DNA from: Mycoplasmoides pirum ATCC 25960
Lineage (GTDB): Bacteria; Bacillota_I; Bacilli_A; Mycoplasmatales; Mycoplasmoidaceae
Assembly (NCBI RefSeq): GCF_000685905.1
Contig: NZ_JMKZ01000001.1
Location: forward strand, 1-64,000
Direction: 5' to 3'
Length of the DNA: 64,000 nt
Positions 49,522-60,768 of this stretch are shown here, one piece after another. Each line of letters starts with the position of its first letter. The first letter of the stretch is position 1. The notes beneath the pieces are model-generated. The model worked only from the letters and a program-made list of their open reading frames with translations, was not told where the DNA came from and did no database searches. Position numbers and translations under genes: made by a program.

Positions 49522-50550
49522 ATGCCAGTTAATTTAAAAGGCAGAAGCCTAGATAGTGCTTTGAACTTTACTACACAAGAAATCAAATATTTAGTTGATT
49601 TATCTATTTCTTTAAAAAAATCTAAATACCAAGGATTACATGTTAACAATCGTCCATTGGTTGGTAAAAACATTGTTATCTTATTCCAAAAAGATTCAAC
49701 AAGAACTATGTGTTCATTCCAAGTTGCAGCTGCTGATTTAGGTGCATCTTGTACTTACATTGGTTCTGCAGGTTCTAACTTTGGTAAAAAAGAATCTGTT
49801 GAAGATACTGCTAAAGTATTAGGTCGTTTCTATGATGGTATTGAATTTAGATGTTTCAAACAAACAGATGTTGATAAGTTTGTTAAGCATTCAGGTGTAC
49901 CAGTTTGAAATGGTTTAAGTGATCAAGAACACCCAACTCAAATCATTGCAGACTTAATGACAATGAAAGAACAATTAGGTGAATTAGAAGGTAAAAAAAT
50001 TGTTTTTGCTGGAGACATCAAAAACAACATGGGAATTAGTTGTCTAATTGCTGCTGCTCACTATGGTATGCACATAGTTCTTGCAGGTCCTGCTAGCTAT
50101 GCAAAAGAAATTAATCCAGAAATTATTGCAAAAGCTCAAAAATTATTCAATGTTAATGGTGGTTCATTATCTTTTGAAGAAGATAAGATTAAAGCTGCAA
50201 CTAATGCTGATGTAATTTACACAGATGTATGAGTTTCATTGGGTGAAGACTTCGCTTTATTCCCACAAAGAATTAAAGAATTAAAACCATTCCAAGTAGA
50301 TATGGCAATGATTAAAGCTGCTAATCCAAATGTAATATTCTTACACTGTTTACCAGCATTCCATGATGATCAAACAGAATTTTCAATGAAAATTAAAAAT
50401 GAATTTGGTGCAGAACACAAAGAAGTTGCTACAGGAGCAATGGAAGTAACTGATGAAGTGTTCCAATCTAAATACAACAAATGTTTTGATCAAGCAGAAA
50501 ATCGTATGCACTCAATTAAAGCAATTATTCTTGCAACATTAGGTTATTAA
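49522..50550 (+). CDS. arcB: Ornithine carbamoyltransferase (catabolic)
   Basis: 342 residues with TGA-coded Trp. The carbamoyl-phosphate loop STRT is at residues 59-62, then [11 protein letters not shown], and [10 protein letters not shown] carries the ornithine-site Cys. In this pathway it runs in reverse: citrulline plus phosphate gives ornithine and carbamoyl phosphate. The start at ATG 49522 is fixed by AAGGAG 8 bp upstream. It is 9 bp upstream of arcC and clearly cotranscribed. GC and codon choice look slightly higher than neighbours, as expected for an abundant enzyme. Confidence 0.97.
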
Positions 50551-50559
50551 TAATTAAGT

Positions 50560-51495
50560 ATGGCTTCAAAAAAAATTGTTATCGCTTTAGGTGGTAATGC
50601 TTTAGGAAACACTCCTGAAGAACAATTCAAATTAGTTCAATTACCAGCTAAAAAAATTGCTGAATTAGCAAAACTTAAATATCAAGTTATTGTAGGACAT
50701 GGTAATGGTCCACAAGTTGGTATGATTTACAATGCATTTGCAGATGCAAATAATTTCAACAAAAAAAATCCAAACGTCCCTTTCCCAGAAGCTGGTGGAA
50801 TGAGTCAAGGTTATATTGGTTATCACTTGACTACTGCTTTAACTAATGCTTATTTGGATGCTAAAGTTAAAAGTGAAATTGTTTATTTCTTAACAGAAAC
50901 AATTGTTGATGCAAATGATCCTGCATTTAAAAAACCTACTAAACCAGTTGGTCCTTTTTATAAAACTTTGGCAGAAGCTAAAGCACAAAATCCAGGAAGC
51001 ACAATTGTAGAAGATGCTGGTCGTGGATACCGTAAAGTAGTTGCTAGTCCAACACCTGTTAATTTTTTAGGTATTAACACAATTAAAAAAGCAATAGCTG
51101 GTGGAGCAACTGTTGTTGTTGGTGGTGGCGGCGGAATTCCAATCATTAACAAAAATAAGAAATTTACTGGCGTTGATGGTGTTATTGATAAAGATTTTGC
51201 ATTAGCTAAAATTGCTGATTTAGTTGATGCTGACATATTTATTGTATTGACTGCTGTTAAATATGTTGCAATTAACTTCAATAAACCAAATCAAAAATCT
51301 TTAAAAAATGTAACAGTTAAAGAATTACAAAAACATTTAAAAGACAACCAATTTGCTGCAGGTAGTATGAAACCAAAAGTTGAAGCTGCAATCAAATTTG
51401 TAGGTAAAAGCAAAAAACGTGTTGCCTACATTGGTGATTTAAATGATTTATCTAAAATTATTGCTGGTAAATCAGGAACTAAGGTTACTGCTTAA
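50560..51495 (+). CDS. arcC: Carbamate kinase
   Basis: 311 residues, normal length. Signatures: IALGGNALG at the N-terminus, GHGNGPQVGMI, QGYIGYHL, and VVGGGGGIPII in the nucleotide-binding part, then VDGVIDKDFALAKIA. It transfers phosphate from carbamoyl phosphate to ADP, giving ATP, CO2 and ammonia, the energy-yielding last step of arginine use. It lies 9 bp after arcB and ends before a strong terminator. Confidence 0.97.
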   Translation: MASKKIVIALGGNALGNTPEEQFKLVQLPAKKIAELAKLKYQVIVGHGNGPQVGMIYNAFADANNFNKKNPNVPFPEAGGMSQGYIGYHLTTALTNAYLDAKVKSEIVYFLTETIVDANDPAFKKPTKPVGPFYKTLAEAKAQNPGSTIVEDAGRGYRKVVASPTPVNFLGINTIKKAIAGGATVVVGGGGGIPIINKNKKFTGVDGVIDKDFALAKIADLVDADIFIVLTAVKYVAINFNKPNQKSLKNVTVKELQKHLKDNQFAAGSMKPKVEAAIKFVGKSKKRVAYIGDLNDLSKIIAGKSGTKVTA

Positions 51496-51525
51496 TTAAA
51501 TAAATAAGTTTATAACTTTATAAAA

Positions 51526-51569
51526 CAAAAAAACCATAGCATTTGAAGTGTTATGGTTTTTTTGTTTTT
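51526..51569 (+). terminator. Terminator after arcC (also usable from the minus strand)
   Basis: An 8-bp stem with one G-T pair (51534-51541 with 51549-51556), extended by A/T runs and followed by a T-rich tract. The flanking A and T runs make it work for the convergent small gene as well. Confidence 0.85.
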
Positions 51570-51604
51570 ACTAAATATATAGTTAGTTTATAAGTAATTA
51601 AATA

Positions 51605-51835
51605 TTAATTAGTGGTAGGGCTAACTTGTTGCGGTTGTGGTGTTGGAATCTGTCCATAAGTAGTTGTTTCTGCATATTTTTTATCACAAATAGAACAAAC
51701 AGCTTTTTGAGCTAAACAAATATATATTATTCCTCCAACTATTGTAAGAAATAATATTAAAAGTACAGCAGCAGCAATTTGCCCTCCTGAAAATTTACCA
51801 TAAGTTTGAGCATGACAATATCCACAATACTTCAT
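51605..51835 (-). CDS. Small LITAF-like zinc-ribbon membrane protein
   Basis: 76 residues: CGYCHAQ, then one hydrophobic segment (IAAAVLLILFLTIVGGIIYICL), then VCSICDKKY, and a proline-rich tail. Two CxxC halves on either side of a membrane-inserted helix is the layout of LITAF-like (SIMPLE) zinc domains, where both halves join in one zinc site on the same membrane face. Fold assignment is inferred. It converges on arcC and is monocistronic. Function unknown. Confidence 0.65.
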   Translation of the reverse strand: MKYCGYCHAQTYGKFSGGQIAAAVLLILFLTIVGGIIYICLAQKAVCSICDKKYAETTTYGQIPTPQPQQVSPTTN

Positions 51836-51998
51836 AAATTTACACCTCTAGCATCGAAACTCACCATAGTTTATAGATTACAGCACTAAAAATAAAAATT
51901 CAAATTTTGTACAAAATTAACTACTACAATATAAATTATTTAATATATAATCTTGTCGTCTTTAAAGTTGACGAATAATAATGTAAGGAAAATATATT

Positions 51999-52196
51999 AT
52001 GGCAAGACGGGATGAATTAACTAATAAAGGTCCACTTGGTGGCAATAGTCGTTCTCACGCTTTAAATATTACTAAACGTCGTTGACATTTAAATTTACAA
52101 AATGTAAAAGTTAAAACTGAAGATGGCAAAGTTGCTAAAGTTAAAGTTAGCGCTCGCACAATTAGAACTTTAAGAAAACAAAATCGTTTAGCTTAA
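51999..52196 (+). CDS. rpmB: 50S ribosomal protein L28
   Basis: 65 residues, typical for bacterial L28. The N-terminal [23 protein letters not shown] and the central [12 protein letters not shown] are diagnostic; the Trp is TGA-coded, so standard-code searches split it. A good ribosome-binding site (TAAGGA) precedes ATG 51999. It stands alone with its own terminator, as rpmB often does. L28 binds 23S rRNA in the large subunit. Confidence 0.95.
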
Positions 52197-52211
52197 TATT
52201 TATTAAGAATC

Positions 52212-52258
52212 ACAAAAACACAGTATACTTTTTGGTGCTGTGTTTTTTTTTTTTTTTG
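52212..52258 (+). terminator. Terminator of rpmB
   Basis: An 8-bp stem (52216-52223 with 52238-52245) followed by T15 on the plus strand. Confidence 0.9.
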
Positions 52259-52286
52259 ATTAAAATTATTATTTTAGGAATTAAAT

Positions 52287-53567
52287 ATGAAATCAAACTC
52301 TTTATTAATATTTGGCGCACAATTTGGCGATGAAGGTAAAGGAAAATTTACAGAGATTTTAGCTAATGATTATGACTATATTGTTAGATATCAAGGTGGG
52401 GATAATGCTGGACATAGTATTCAAATAAAAAATAAAAAATATGCATTAAGATTAATTCCTTCAGGAATTTTTTATTCAAATAAAATATCAGTTATTGGAA
52501 ATGGTGTTGTCATCAATTTAGAAACATTAATAAATGAATTAGATTATCTTAAAAAGAATAAAGTAAAAATAGGCAAATTATATATTTCAGATCGTGCTCA
52601 TATTATTACTGATTATCATATCCTAATGGATGAAGTAAATGAAAAAATGAAAGGTAATAATTTAATAGGTACAACCAAACGGGGTATTGGTCCTTGTTAT
52701 GCTGATAAAATAAATCGAGTTGGAATTAGAACATGTGATTTATTTGATTTAAAAACTCTAGAAAAGAAGATTAAAAATGCTTTATTAGATAAAAATATTT
52801 TTTTAAAACATTTTAAATATAAATCGTTTAGTGCAAAAGATTTAGCTAATAAATATTTTAAATTAGGGCAAAAAATAAAATTGTTTGTAACTGATACAAA
52901 AAATTTATTAAATAACGCAATTAAAAATAATAAAAAAATCTTATTTGAAGGTGCACAAGGCGGAATGTTAGATTTAGATTTTGGAACTTATCCATTCGTA
53001 ACATCAAGCAATCCTTTGTCATGTGTTTATTCAGGATCGGGTTTAGGTTTAAATAAAGTTAATTCTATTTTAGGAATAGTTAAAGCATACTTATCAAGAG
53101 TTGGTTCTGGACCAATGCCTACAGAAATAAATGATTCTATTGCTGAAGAAATTCGTAAAAATGGCAATGAATATGGAACTGTAACTAAAAGACCTAGAAG
53201 AATAGGTTGAATTGATTTAGTTGCATTAAAACATACATTAGAAATATCAGGATGCAAAGAAATAGCGATTACACTTTTGGATGTCTTAGATTTTCAAAAG
53301 AAAATTAAAGTTTGTATAGGTTATAAACTGAATAATAAAAAAATTGATTATGTGCCTGCAAATGAATCAGATTATGAAAAGTGCATACCTATTTATAAAA
53401 CATTTAATGGATGAAATAAATCTATAAATAAATTAACTAAATATGAACAATTACCTAAAGAATGTTCAACTTATATAAATTTTTTAAAAAAATATTTAAA
53501 AGTAAAAATTCGTTTTGTTTCTGTAGGTCCTGATAAAACTCAAACAATTGTTGTCGGTGATAAATAA
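52287..53567 (+). CDS. purA: Adenylosuccinate synthetase
   Basis: 426 residues, family length. GTP/IMP-binding start FGAQFGDEGKGK, then GDNAGHSI, GTTKRGIGP, EGAQGGMLDLDFGTYP, and the aspartate-binding TKRPRRIGW region, whose Trp is TGA-coded. It joins IMP and aspartate to adenylosuccinate, the first step from IMP to AMP. Its stop shares one base with the purB start (TAATG), so translation is coupled. RBS TTAGGA precedes the start. Confidence 0.97.
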
Positions 53568-54871
53568 TGATTAGTCGATACGCAATAAAAGAAATAGATT
53601 TATTATGTAGCGATACAGAAAAATTAAAACGTTGAGCACAGGTTGAATTAGCAATTATTTATGGGTTGCACAAACATAAAATTATTACTAAAAAAGAATT
53701 TCATGAATTAACTTCAAATTTAAAATGAAATCTTGAATTAACTAAAAAACATGAAGAAGAAGTTAAGCATGATGTTTTTGCTTTCATAATGACGCTAAAT
53801 GAATTAACAAAAACTAAAGCAAATAAGTGAATTCATTATGGAGTAACATCAACCGATATTGTTGATACAGCTAATGGGTTGTTATATCAAGAAATTAATA
53901 AGTTAATTTTAAAAGATTTAGTTGTTTTAATAAATTTAATAAAAAAATTAGCAATTAAACATGAAAATACAATCATGTTAGCTAGAACCCATGGGCAAAG
54001 TGCTGAACCAACAACATTAGGTTTAAAGTTTATTAATTGATTTGATCAATTAAATCGCAATAAAGAAAATTTTATTAATGCAACTAAATTAGTTGAAGTA
54101 GGAAAAATTAGTGGCGCTGTTGGCACACACGCTCATTTACCCAATTTAAAATTTGAAAAAGATGTTTGCAAATATTTAAATTTAAATGCTGCTTCAACTT
54201 CAACACAAGTTTTATCTCGAGATCGTCATGCACAATATTTTAATTCTTTAATATTGTTAATTAGTTCTATATCTAGTTTTGCTCATGAAATAAGATTATT
54301 AGCACTAGATGATGTTAATGAACTTAGTGAAGGATTTGAAAAAAATCAAAAAGGTTCGTCTGCAATGCCACAAAAAAGAAACCCTATTAGTTGTGAAAAT
54401 ATTTGTGGTCTAGCAAGAGTTATACAAGGTTATTCAACAACAGTATACGAAAATATTACTTTATGACATGAAAGAGATATTTCTCATTCTTCAACGGAAA
54501 GAATTTTAAATCAAGATTTCATAAGTTTAGTTTTATACATTATTAGAAGATTTATTAAAATTCTTGATAATCTAATTGTGAATAAAGATCAGATGATAAT
54601 TAATTTAAATAAAAGCACACCTAAAATTTATTCTCAAACAATAATGCTTTATCTAATTAAAAAGCATAATTTACCTAGATTAGAAGCTTATGAAATTATT
54701 AAAAAATTATCTAGTGAATCTTTAAATTTAAATGAATTAATAGAGAGAATCAATGAAAAAATTTCAAAACCTATAAATCTAAATGATATTAAAATTTATT
54801 TAAGACCTACTTATCACACAAGATACTTAAAAGATATTATTAAATCAACAATTAATTTTTGGAATAAATAA
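53567..54871 (+). CDS. purB: Adenylosuccinate lyase
   Basis: 434 residues from the ATG overlapping the purA stop. Signatures are HEEEVKHDVFAF, YGVTSTDIVDTA, ARTHGQSAEPTT (catalytic His), and the fumarase-superfamily loop GSSAMPQKRNPI (catalytic Ser). It splits adenylosuccinate into AMP and fumarate. With purA and hpt it forms a purine-salvage operon. It runs 6 bp into the hpt gap. Several TGA-coded Trp. Confidence 0.97.
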
Positions 54872-54877
54872 AACAAT

Positions 54878-55435
54878 ATGACAAAAAACAAAATAGATCC
54901 AGCAATTGAAAAAATTTTATTTACTTATGAAGAAATTCTAGCAGGGATTAAAAAATGTGCAAATTGGATTAATAGAAAAATTAAACTTGATGAAGAATAC
55001 ATTATGATTAATGTTTTGAAAGGTTCATTACCATTTGGTGGTCATTTATTACCTTTAATAAAAGGTGATATTAAATTAGATTTTTTTAGTGTTAGTTCAT
55101 ATCAAACTGGCACTAATCAAACAATTCCTAGAATTATATTAGATACAACAAATAATGTTGAAAACAAAAATGTAATTATTGTTGAAGATATTATTGATAG
55201 TGGAACAACCTTGAAGTTTTTAATTGAAATACTAAAACAAAGAAAAGCGAAATCTATAATTCTGATTAGTTTATTTCATAAAAAACAAAACGCGTTACAT
55301 AAATTTGATATAGATATGATGTCTCCATTAACATTACCTAATGAATGGGTTGTAGGTTTTGGGTTAGATTGCAACAATAAATGACGTAATTTACCTTATT
55401 TAGGTATATTAAAAAAAGAATATAGAACTAAATAA
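54878..55435 (+). CDS. hpt: Hypoxanthine phosphoribosyltransferase
   Basis: 185 residues. The PRPP-binding loop is IIVEDIIDSGTTLKF, preceded by MINVLKGSLPFGGHLL and SYQTGT; the late FGLDCNNKWRNLPYLG segment is typical. It makes IMP from hypoxanthine and PRPP (and probably GMP from guanine), feeding purA. It is the third gene of purA-purB-hpt, 6 bp after purB. The C-terminus is complete only with TGA as Trp. Confidence 0.95.
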
Positions 55436-55479
55436 ATATAAAAATTAATAATTAAATAAATTCTTTAGAAAAAATATTT

Positions 55480-55950
55480 TTATTCGTTATTTTCATCTTG
55501 TTGTTGAGTTAATTCTGCTCTGTATGTTAATTCAGCATTATTAATATGTTTAGGAACACTACAAACAAACACTATTGAAAAAACGAATCCTAATAAAAAA
55601 AGTGTAAATATTCCATTTATAATTTTTAAAAAAGATAATTTTGGATCTTCATAAGGATTTGGAAAAACAAAAATTTTAATAGCGGTAATTAAGGAAAATA
55701 AATAATATATGATAGAACATATTACAATTCCTAATAAAATCCATTGAATTATTGCTATAAAATTGTTATTAATGTTATGAATATTGGTACTATTGTTTTT
55801 TTCATAATTGGAAAAAAGAAAATATAAACATATAGCTAGAGCAACCATAATCACAATAAACAAAAGAAAATTAAAAACTGATAATTTATTTATACTACGT
55901 TTAAATTTTGACATTTGAATTATCTGATATTCTGTATTTAAAAATTTCAT
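55480..55950 (-). CDS. Four-helix membrane protein (156 aa)
   Basis: Four hydrophobic segments in 156 residues, with AIKIFVFPNPYEDPKLSFLK between helices 2 and 3. That loop pattern (KI-x-x-(F/Y)PNP...Y/LK) recurs twice in the 290-residue protein at 56157-57029, so they are distant relatives. The polar C-terminus ends in QQQDENNE. No known family. The ATG at 55912 (MSKFKRS) is an alternative start and gives a more usual N-terminus. Confidence 0.65.
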   Translation of the reverse strand: MKFLNTEYQIIQMSKFKRSINKLSVFNFLLFIVIMVALAICLYFLFSNYEKNNSTNIHNINNNFIAIIQWILLGIVICSIIYYLFSLITAIKIFVFPNPYEDPKLSFLKIINGIFTLFLLGFVFSIVFVCSVPKHINNAELTYRAELTQQQDENNE

Positions 55951-56005
55951 ATAATGAATCTACTTTTTTTACTTTTTTACGATAAAACATTACATGCACA
56001 AGTAT

Positions 56006-56042
56006 AAAAAAAAAAAAAAAAACTCAACCCTAATGGATTGAG
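56006..56042 (-). terminator. Terminator with T17 tract
   Basis: A short stem with a bulge (CTCAA 56023-56027 with TTGAG 56038-56042, plus inner C-G pairs) is followed on the minus strand by T17 (A run 56006-56022). It separates two related membrane-protein genes. Confidence 0.7.
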
Positions 56043-56156
56043 CAATCTCGACTTTAAGTCTTGTCTTGACTTATTATCATTGTTATGTAGTCTAGTTACT
56101 TATATTGAAAGTAACTATTAATATTTTAACATAATATTAAAAATACAATTTAAATT

Positions 56157-57029
56157 TTATTTAAAATGAGATTTGCAAGATTGACAAATATGTTTAAAAT
56201 TTTCCTGTTTTAAATTTTTGTTTTGATTTGAATAATTATGATTTACTTCGGGTTCAATTTTTTTATTTTCGTTTTTTTCTATTTCTTTAGAAAATTTAGC
56301 TGCTAGACATAAAAAAATTATAGCTGTTAAAAAAGAAAAAATTACAGCTGTTAAAATACCTCATGTAATTTTATAAACATTCAAATCAGAATTATTTGTT
56401 GAATTTGGATAAGTTATTATTTTTGCTCCTGTTATCAAATTAAACATAACAAAAATAAATAAAAAAACCATCCCTACAATATACATGTTTCTATCGTAAT
56501 AATAACTAGGGGTAGATAAAGAAATTTCAACAAGAGTCAATCCTATAATAAAAGAAATCATACTTAATAACAAAAATAACAATATTAAATTTTTACTTTT
56601 AATAATTTTGTTCTTTTCTTGCAAATCATTATTTGGTTTTTCAACTTGAGTATTTGCAAAAATAAAATCATTTTGATTAATATCATTAGGTATTAATATT
56701 CTTTGGTCTATTTGAGTTACATTTCTAATATATTTATTTGTTAACAATAAAAATATAATTGCAGGTAAAAATGGAACAACAACACTTAATATGCCTCATA
56801 AAGTTTTATATGTGCTTAACTCTAAATCATTCATTGGGTTTGGAAAGGTTAAAATTTTTATTGCTTTTGTTAAATTAAAAATAAAAAAAATAACAATAAA
56901 AATTATTCCTGAAATATTCATTCCAGAATTATTAACATTTAATCCTACAACTAAAAGTGTTATTCCAACAATAAAAAAAATAAAACCTACCAACAAAAGT
57001 AATATTATTAAATTTTTAACTTTAATCAT
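56157..57029 (-). CDS. Membrane protein with internally duplicated domain and CxxC tail
   Basis: 290 residues with TGA as Trp. Two copies of one module of about 135 residues are visible: LILLLLVGFIFFIVGITLL ... KILTFPNPMNDLELSTYKTLWGIL and LILLFLLLSMISFIIGLTLV ... KIITYPNSTNNSDLNVYKITWGIL. Each has three to four helices. The cytosolic tail ends HICQSCKSHFK, a single CxxC. It looks like a fused duplication of a small membrane protein like the neighbouring one at 55480-55950. Function unknown. Confidence 0.7.
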
Positions 57030-57208
57030 TTTATTTTTCTAACGATTTTTACCAAATACACAAAAACAATTATAAAAATTAAAAAATACAAATTAATAAA
57101 ATTATTATTTTGAAATTCATTTTAAATAAACAATATATATAATCAAAATAAGATTTTCAAAAATATATTCAAAAAATTAATTAAATTGGGAGTAACAAAT
57201 TAATTTTT

Positions 57209-57541
57209 ATGTCCAAATTATTTAAATACCAATACACAGCAAAAGGCAATCAACCAACACCTATGATTGCAATGTATATTGAACCTAATTTAGATGTTTA
57301 TAATGAACCAGATTATACAACTAGTTATGGCGAATGAAACGATACAAATAATTGTGTATGAACAATAGGTGCTTACTTAATTTATGATGAAAATCAAGTT
57401 ATAGCATACAAGTTCACAGAATTTTCAAATTTAACTTGATTGCTAAGATATATAAATAAGAAATTAATAATATTTGTAGATGAAAAAACAAAAAAAATAA
57501 TTGACAAATATAATTTAGACGAATTTGTGTTAATAGAATAA
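57209..57541 (+). CDS. Hypothetical soluble protein (110 aa) upstream of ispD
   Basis: 110 residues with several TGA-coded Trp, so hidden under the standard code. It is soluble-looking and beta-rich, with MIAMYIEPNLDVYNEPDY and WTIGAYLIYDENQVIAYKF. A GGGAG ribosome-binding site precedes ATG 57209. It ends 13 bp before ispD and is probably cotranscribed. It does not match a family I know. Confidence 0.65.
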
Positions 57542-57554
57542 ACGAATATAAATT

Positions 57555-58241
57555 ATGAATTATGCTATCATCTTGGCTGCAGGCAACAGTAAAAGATTAA
57601 AATTAGAAAAACCAAAACAATTTACTAAGATTTTGAATGATTCCACTATTTTAGAATTAGCTATAAAAAATTTTTTTATTCCACAAATAGATTTTATTTT
57701 AATTGTTGCCAATAAAAAATATTTAAAAGAAACTAAGAATATAATTAAAAAATTGAACAAAAACAATATTGAAATTTGTTTAGGTGGTTCAACACGAAAT
57801 ATATCTTTAAAAAATGGAATAAAATGATTAAAAAATAACAAAAATTTAAATGATAATGATGTAATTATTACCCATGATTCAGCAAGAATTTTTTTGAACA
57901 AAAAAATTATTTTAAACAATATATCATTAACAAAAAAACATGGAGCCTGTACAACAGTTGTGAACTGCAAAGATACAATATCTCAAATTGATAAAAAAGA
58001 AATAACTAAAGTTTTAAATCGAAAAAATTGTTTGATCCAACAAACTCCTCAATGTTTTAATTGAAAAAATGCCCAAAAAGCTTTCTTAAATTCAGACAAT
58101 AAATTATTAAATAAATATACAGATGCTTGTGGTTTATTGAAACACTATAAAATAAAAATATATACAACAAAAGGTGATTATCAAAATTTTAAAATTACTG
58201 ATTACAATGATTTACTTTTTGCTAAATATTTGTTGTCGTAA
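57555..58241 (+). CDS. ispD: 2-C-methyl-D-erythritol 4-phosphate cytidylyltransferase (IspD-like)
   Basis: 228 residues. CTP-binding loop LAAGNSKRLKLEKPKQF, GGSTRNISLKNGI, THDSARIFL (IspD has HDAARP), QQTPQCF and YTDACGLL. The reaction activates MEP with CTP in the non-mevalonate isoprenoid pathway. The related TarI/LicC-type enzymes make CDP-ribitol or CDP-choline and cannot be excluded, since no other pathway gene is in view. Its Trp codons are TGA. Confidence 0.75.
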
Positions 58242-58297
58242 AAAAACAAAATTATTCAAAATTAAACTTTAATATAAATGTAATGTTTTTAAAATAA

Positions 58298-58696
58298 CTA
58301 AAAATTAACTTTTTTTAAAAAACCATTAATTTGATTGCTATTAGAAAAATCTAACCCGTTGCTAGAATATTTATATTTTATAAAAACAATACCGTTGTTA
58401 TCATCAGATGACATGTTTAAAATATTGAAATTAATTGTTTTATCAGATAAAAATCTAGTTTCTAATTTGTTTTTAATATCAATTTCACATTCTGAAGCTA
58501 ATTTATTTTTATAACTTTCTTCATATGTACTTTGAATTATTAAATTAATTTTTGATTCAGTATCTATTTGAATATTTTTTGAATGAACATGTAAAACAAT
58601 TGGAACACTTATAGCAGCAATAGAAATTATTCCTATGCTAATACCAAAAAATACATTTTTTTTAAATTTTCTATTTGAAAACATTTTTTTAAACAT
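58298..58696 (-). CDS. Small membrane-anchored protein related to the adjacent lipoprotein
   Basis: 132 residues with an N-terminal membrane helix (FFGISIGIISIAAISVPIVL) and an exported C-terminal part. That part (SECEIDIKNKLETRF ... NGLDFSNSNQINGFLKK) parallels a segment in the lipoprotein encoded just upstream (SECVNKLEIDLKQAF ... NGFQIKGQKEFTGFLKE). The shared module may be a small alpha-beta domain of unknown role. It lies 13 bp after the lipoprotein stop on the same strand. Confidence 0.7.
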   Translation of the reverse strand: MFKKMFSNRKFKKNVFFGISIGIISIAAISVPIVLHVHSKNIQIDTESKINLIIQSTYEESYKNKLASECEIDIKNKLETRFLSDKTINFNILNMSSDDNNGIVFIKYKYSSNGLDFSNSNQINGFLKKVNF

Positions 58697-58709
58697 ATAT
58701 TAAAATCCA

Positions 58710-60668
58710 TTAAACATTCATGCCATCAGGCATGCGATCAGGCAAATCATTTTTGTTAGCAGTATATGTATATATTTGAGATCCACTCAATAAAGGGACT
58801 CTAAAAACTAAATCTTTATCAAAAACTGTGTGAACTAATTTTTTATTAGAATCATAAACTTCTCAAGTAATATGACCGCCACCTAATGAAATTGGTAAAA
58901 CCATTGTGAATCTTACAGAATTTTCAACTTTAGGAAATCTCAAATCACTACTTCAAAATTTATCAAATGAGTTTGGTTGTGCAACTTTAAAAAAATCGTA
59001 TGATAAAATTGATCAAATAAAATTATCAAATTGTCCAGCATAAGTCTTATCAACTGTTAACTTAATTTTAACAATATCATTTGGTTTATATTGGTAAGCC
59101 TTTGTTTGATTAATTTCTATAGTAGCATCACTATAACAATATTGTTTTCTATAATCAGTTATTTTTCCTTGAATTTCAACTGTATATTTATTATTTTGAC
59201 TAGGCAATGAATAGCAATATATATCACCTAAAATATCTGAATAATTTTGTTGTAGTATGTGTCTTGCATTTCTTTCTACTTCTTCTTTTCAAGCACTTTC
59301 TTTTTCAACAATTACTTTAGAAGACTTTTGTGCCAATGAAAGATCAGATGGATTATAAAGAACTTCGTCTAAGTTTAAAAATGGTCATTCTCATTCATTT
59401 TTTAGTGTTTTTAAACCATTATAACTTCGGGGAATCAACAAAGGATTTTGCAAAATTTCTGCATTGTTAACTGGTAGAAAATCATCATTGTTTATTGAAA
59501 TAAAATCTCAAAGCAAACTATAACAAATTAAAGATAGTTTTTTATTAGAATTTGTTTCAAAAGGTTCTTCTATGTTATTTTTACCAAATATAACTCTTCT
59601 AATATCCAATTGTAATTTGGGCAATGATTGAGTTTTAACATCTTTGTTATTTAATCTAATAATTTTATTACTTATAAACGAATCGAATTTAACATCATCT
59701 CAACCCTTACTATTAGGGCCGCCATAAATACATTCTATTTCAACATAGACTTCATCATCTACATCAAAACTTTTTTCTTGAAAATCATAATCTGCAATTT
59801 TATTAACTCAATCTTTAATTTCTGTTTTTTTTGATATTGTCCCAGCAACTCTTAATGTTAATCTATATCCTTCACTATAAGAATTAACTTTATTAAAACA
59901 ACTAAAAACAGGATTAACTATATTATTTTGAAAATTTTCCTTTAAAAATAAATAACCTTGGTAAAAAAGTTCTTGCAAATAAAAATTAATAGGTGAAGAA
60001 TTAAAATCATGCAAATTTTTATTAGGATTAGATAAATAATTATTAATTACTTTCTTATCTGCAATTTCTCCTTTAGAATTTAATTTCATAACTGTTGGTA
60101 AATCATAAGTAATTGAATATCTAGTCTTATAAGGATTATCAAAATTAACAAAATTATTTAATGATCTATATGAATCAGGAATAGCAGGAGTTTTCAAATT
60201 TGAGTCAAATTTAATGCTTGATTCTGGAAATACTGGTTTATTTGAAGGAATTTGATCAACTGGTGGTGTATTTGGCACATTTAAGTTTTCTTTTAAAAAT
60301 CCTGTAAATTCTTTTTGGCCTTTTATTTGAAAACCATTTGAATTTAATTCATAGTTAATTGTTATTGAACCTTGTTCTGGATTTATTGAACTAGTTAATG
60401 TTGATTGAAATCCTTCTTTATTAAAAGCTTGTTTTAAATCTATTTCAAGTTTATTTACACATTCAGAAGGTTTTTTAGTTTTAGCTTGTTCATTACTTAA
60501 AATTTGATTTTCAAAATAGGTTAAAATTGATTTTATTTTTTCATCATTATTGACTTCTTTTGCATTAGAACAAGAAGTCATTAATATAGATGCACCAATA
60601 AAAGAAAAAGTAAATAAACTTAAAAACAATTTAATAAATTTAAATGATTTTTTGTGTATTTTATTCAT
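58710..60668 (-). CDS. Lipoprotein of unknown function
   Basis: 652 residues. A basic signal sequence (KIHKKSFKFIKLFLSLFTFSF) ends in a lipobox IGASILMTSC, so Cys near residue 33 should be lipidated and the protein held outside the membrane. The first ~120 residues carry the module shared with the small gene downstream, followed by a proline-containing linker (NTPPVDQIPSNKP). TGA-coded Trp are frequent. No enzymatic motif seen. It could be an adhesin or binding protein; that is a guess. Confidence 0.8.
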
Positions 60669-60768
60669 ACAAAATCTCTACCTAACATAAACTAGTGATG
60701 GTAAATAATTTTAATATTATGAATTTGAAATATAAACAAAATCTATTAATTATTTAATATAAAAATTA

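Noticed and set aside
51960-51985. Short hairpin (CGTC...GACG) upstream of rpmB as a ribosomal-protein leader
   Set aside because: Only four or five pairs; not enough to claim autoregulation.
56041-56125. Small hairpins (AAGTC/GACTT, AGTTACTT/AAGTAACT) as a possible non-coding RNA
   Set aside because: No promoter or known RNA family pattern is visible; the stems are short and could be chance.
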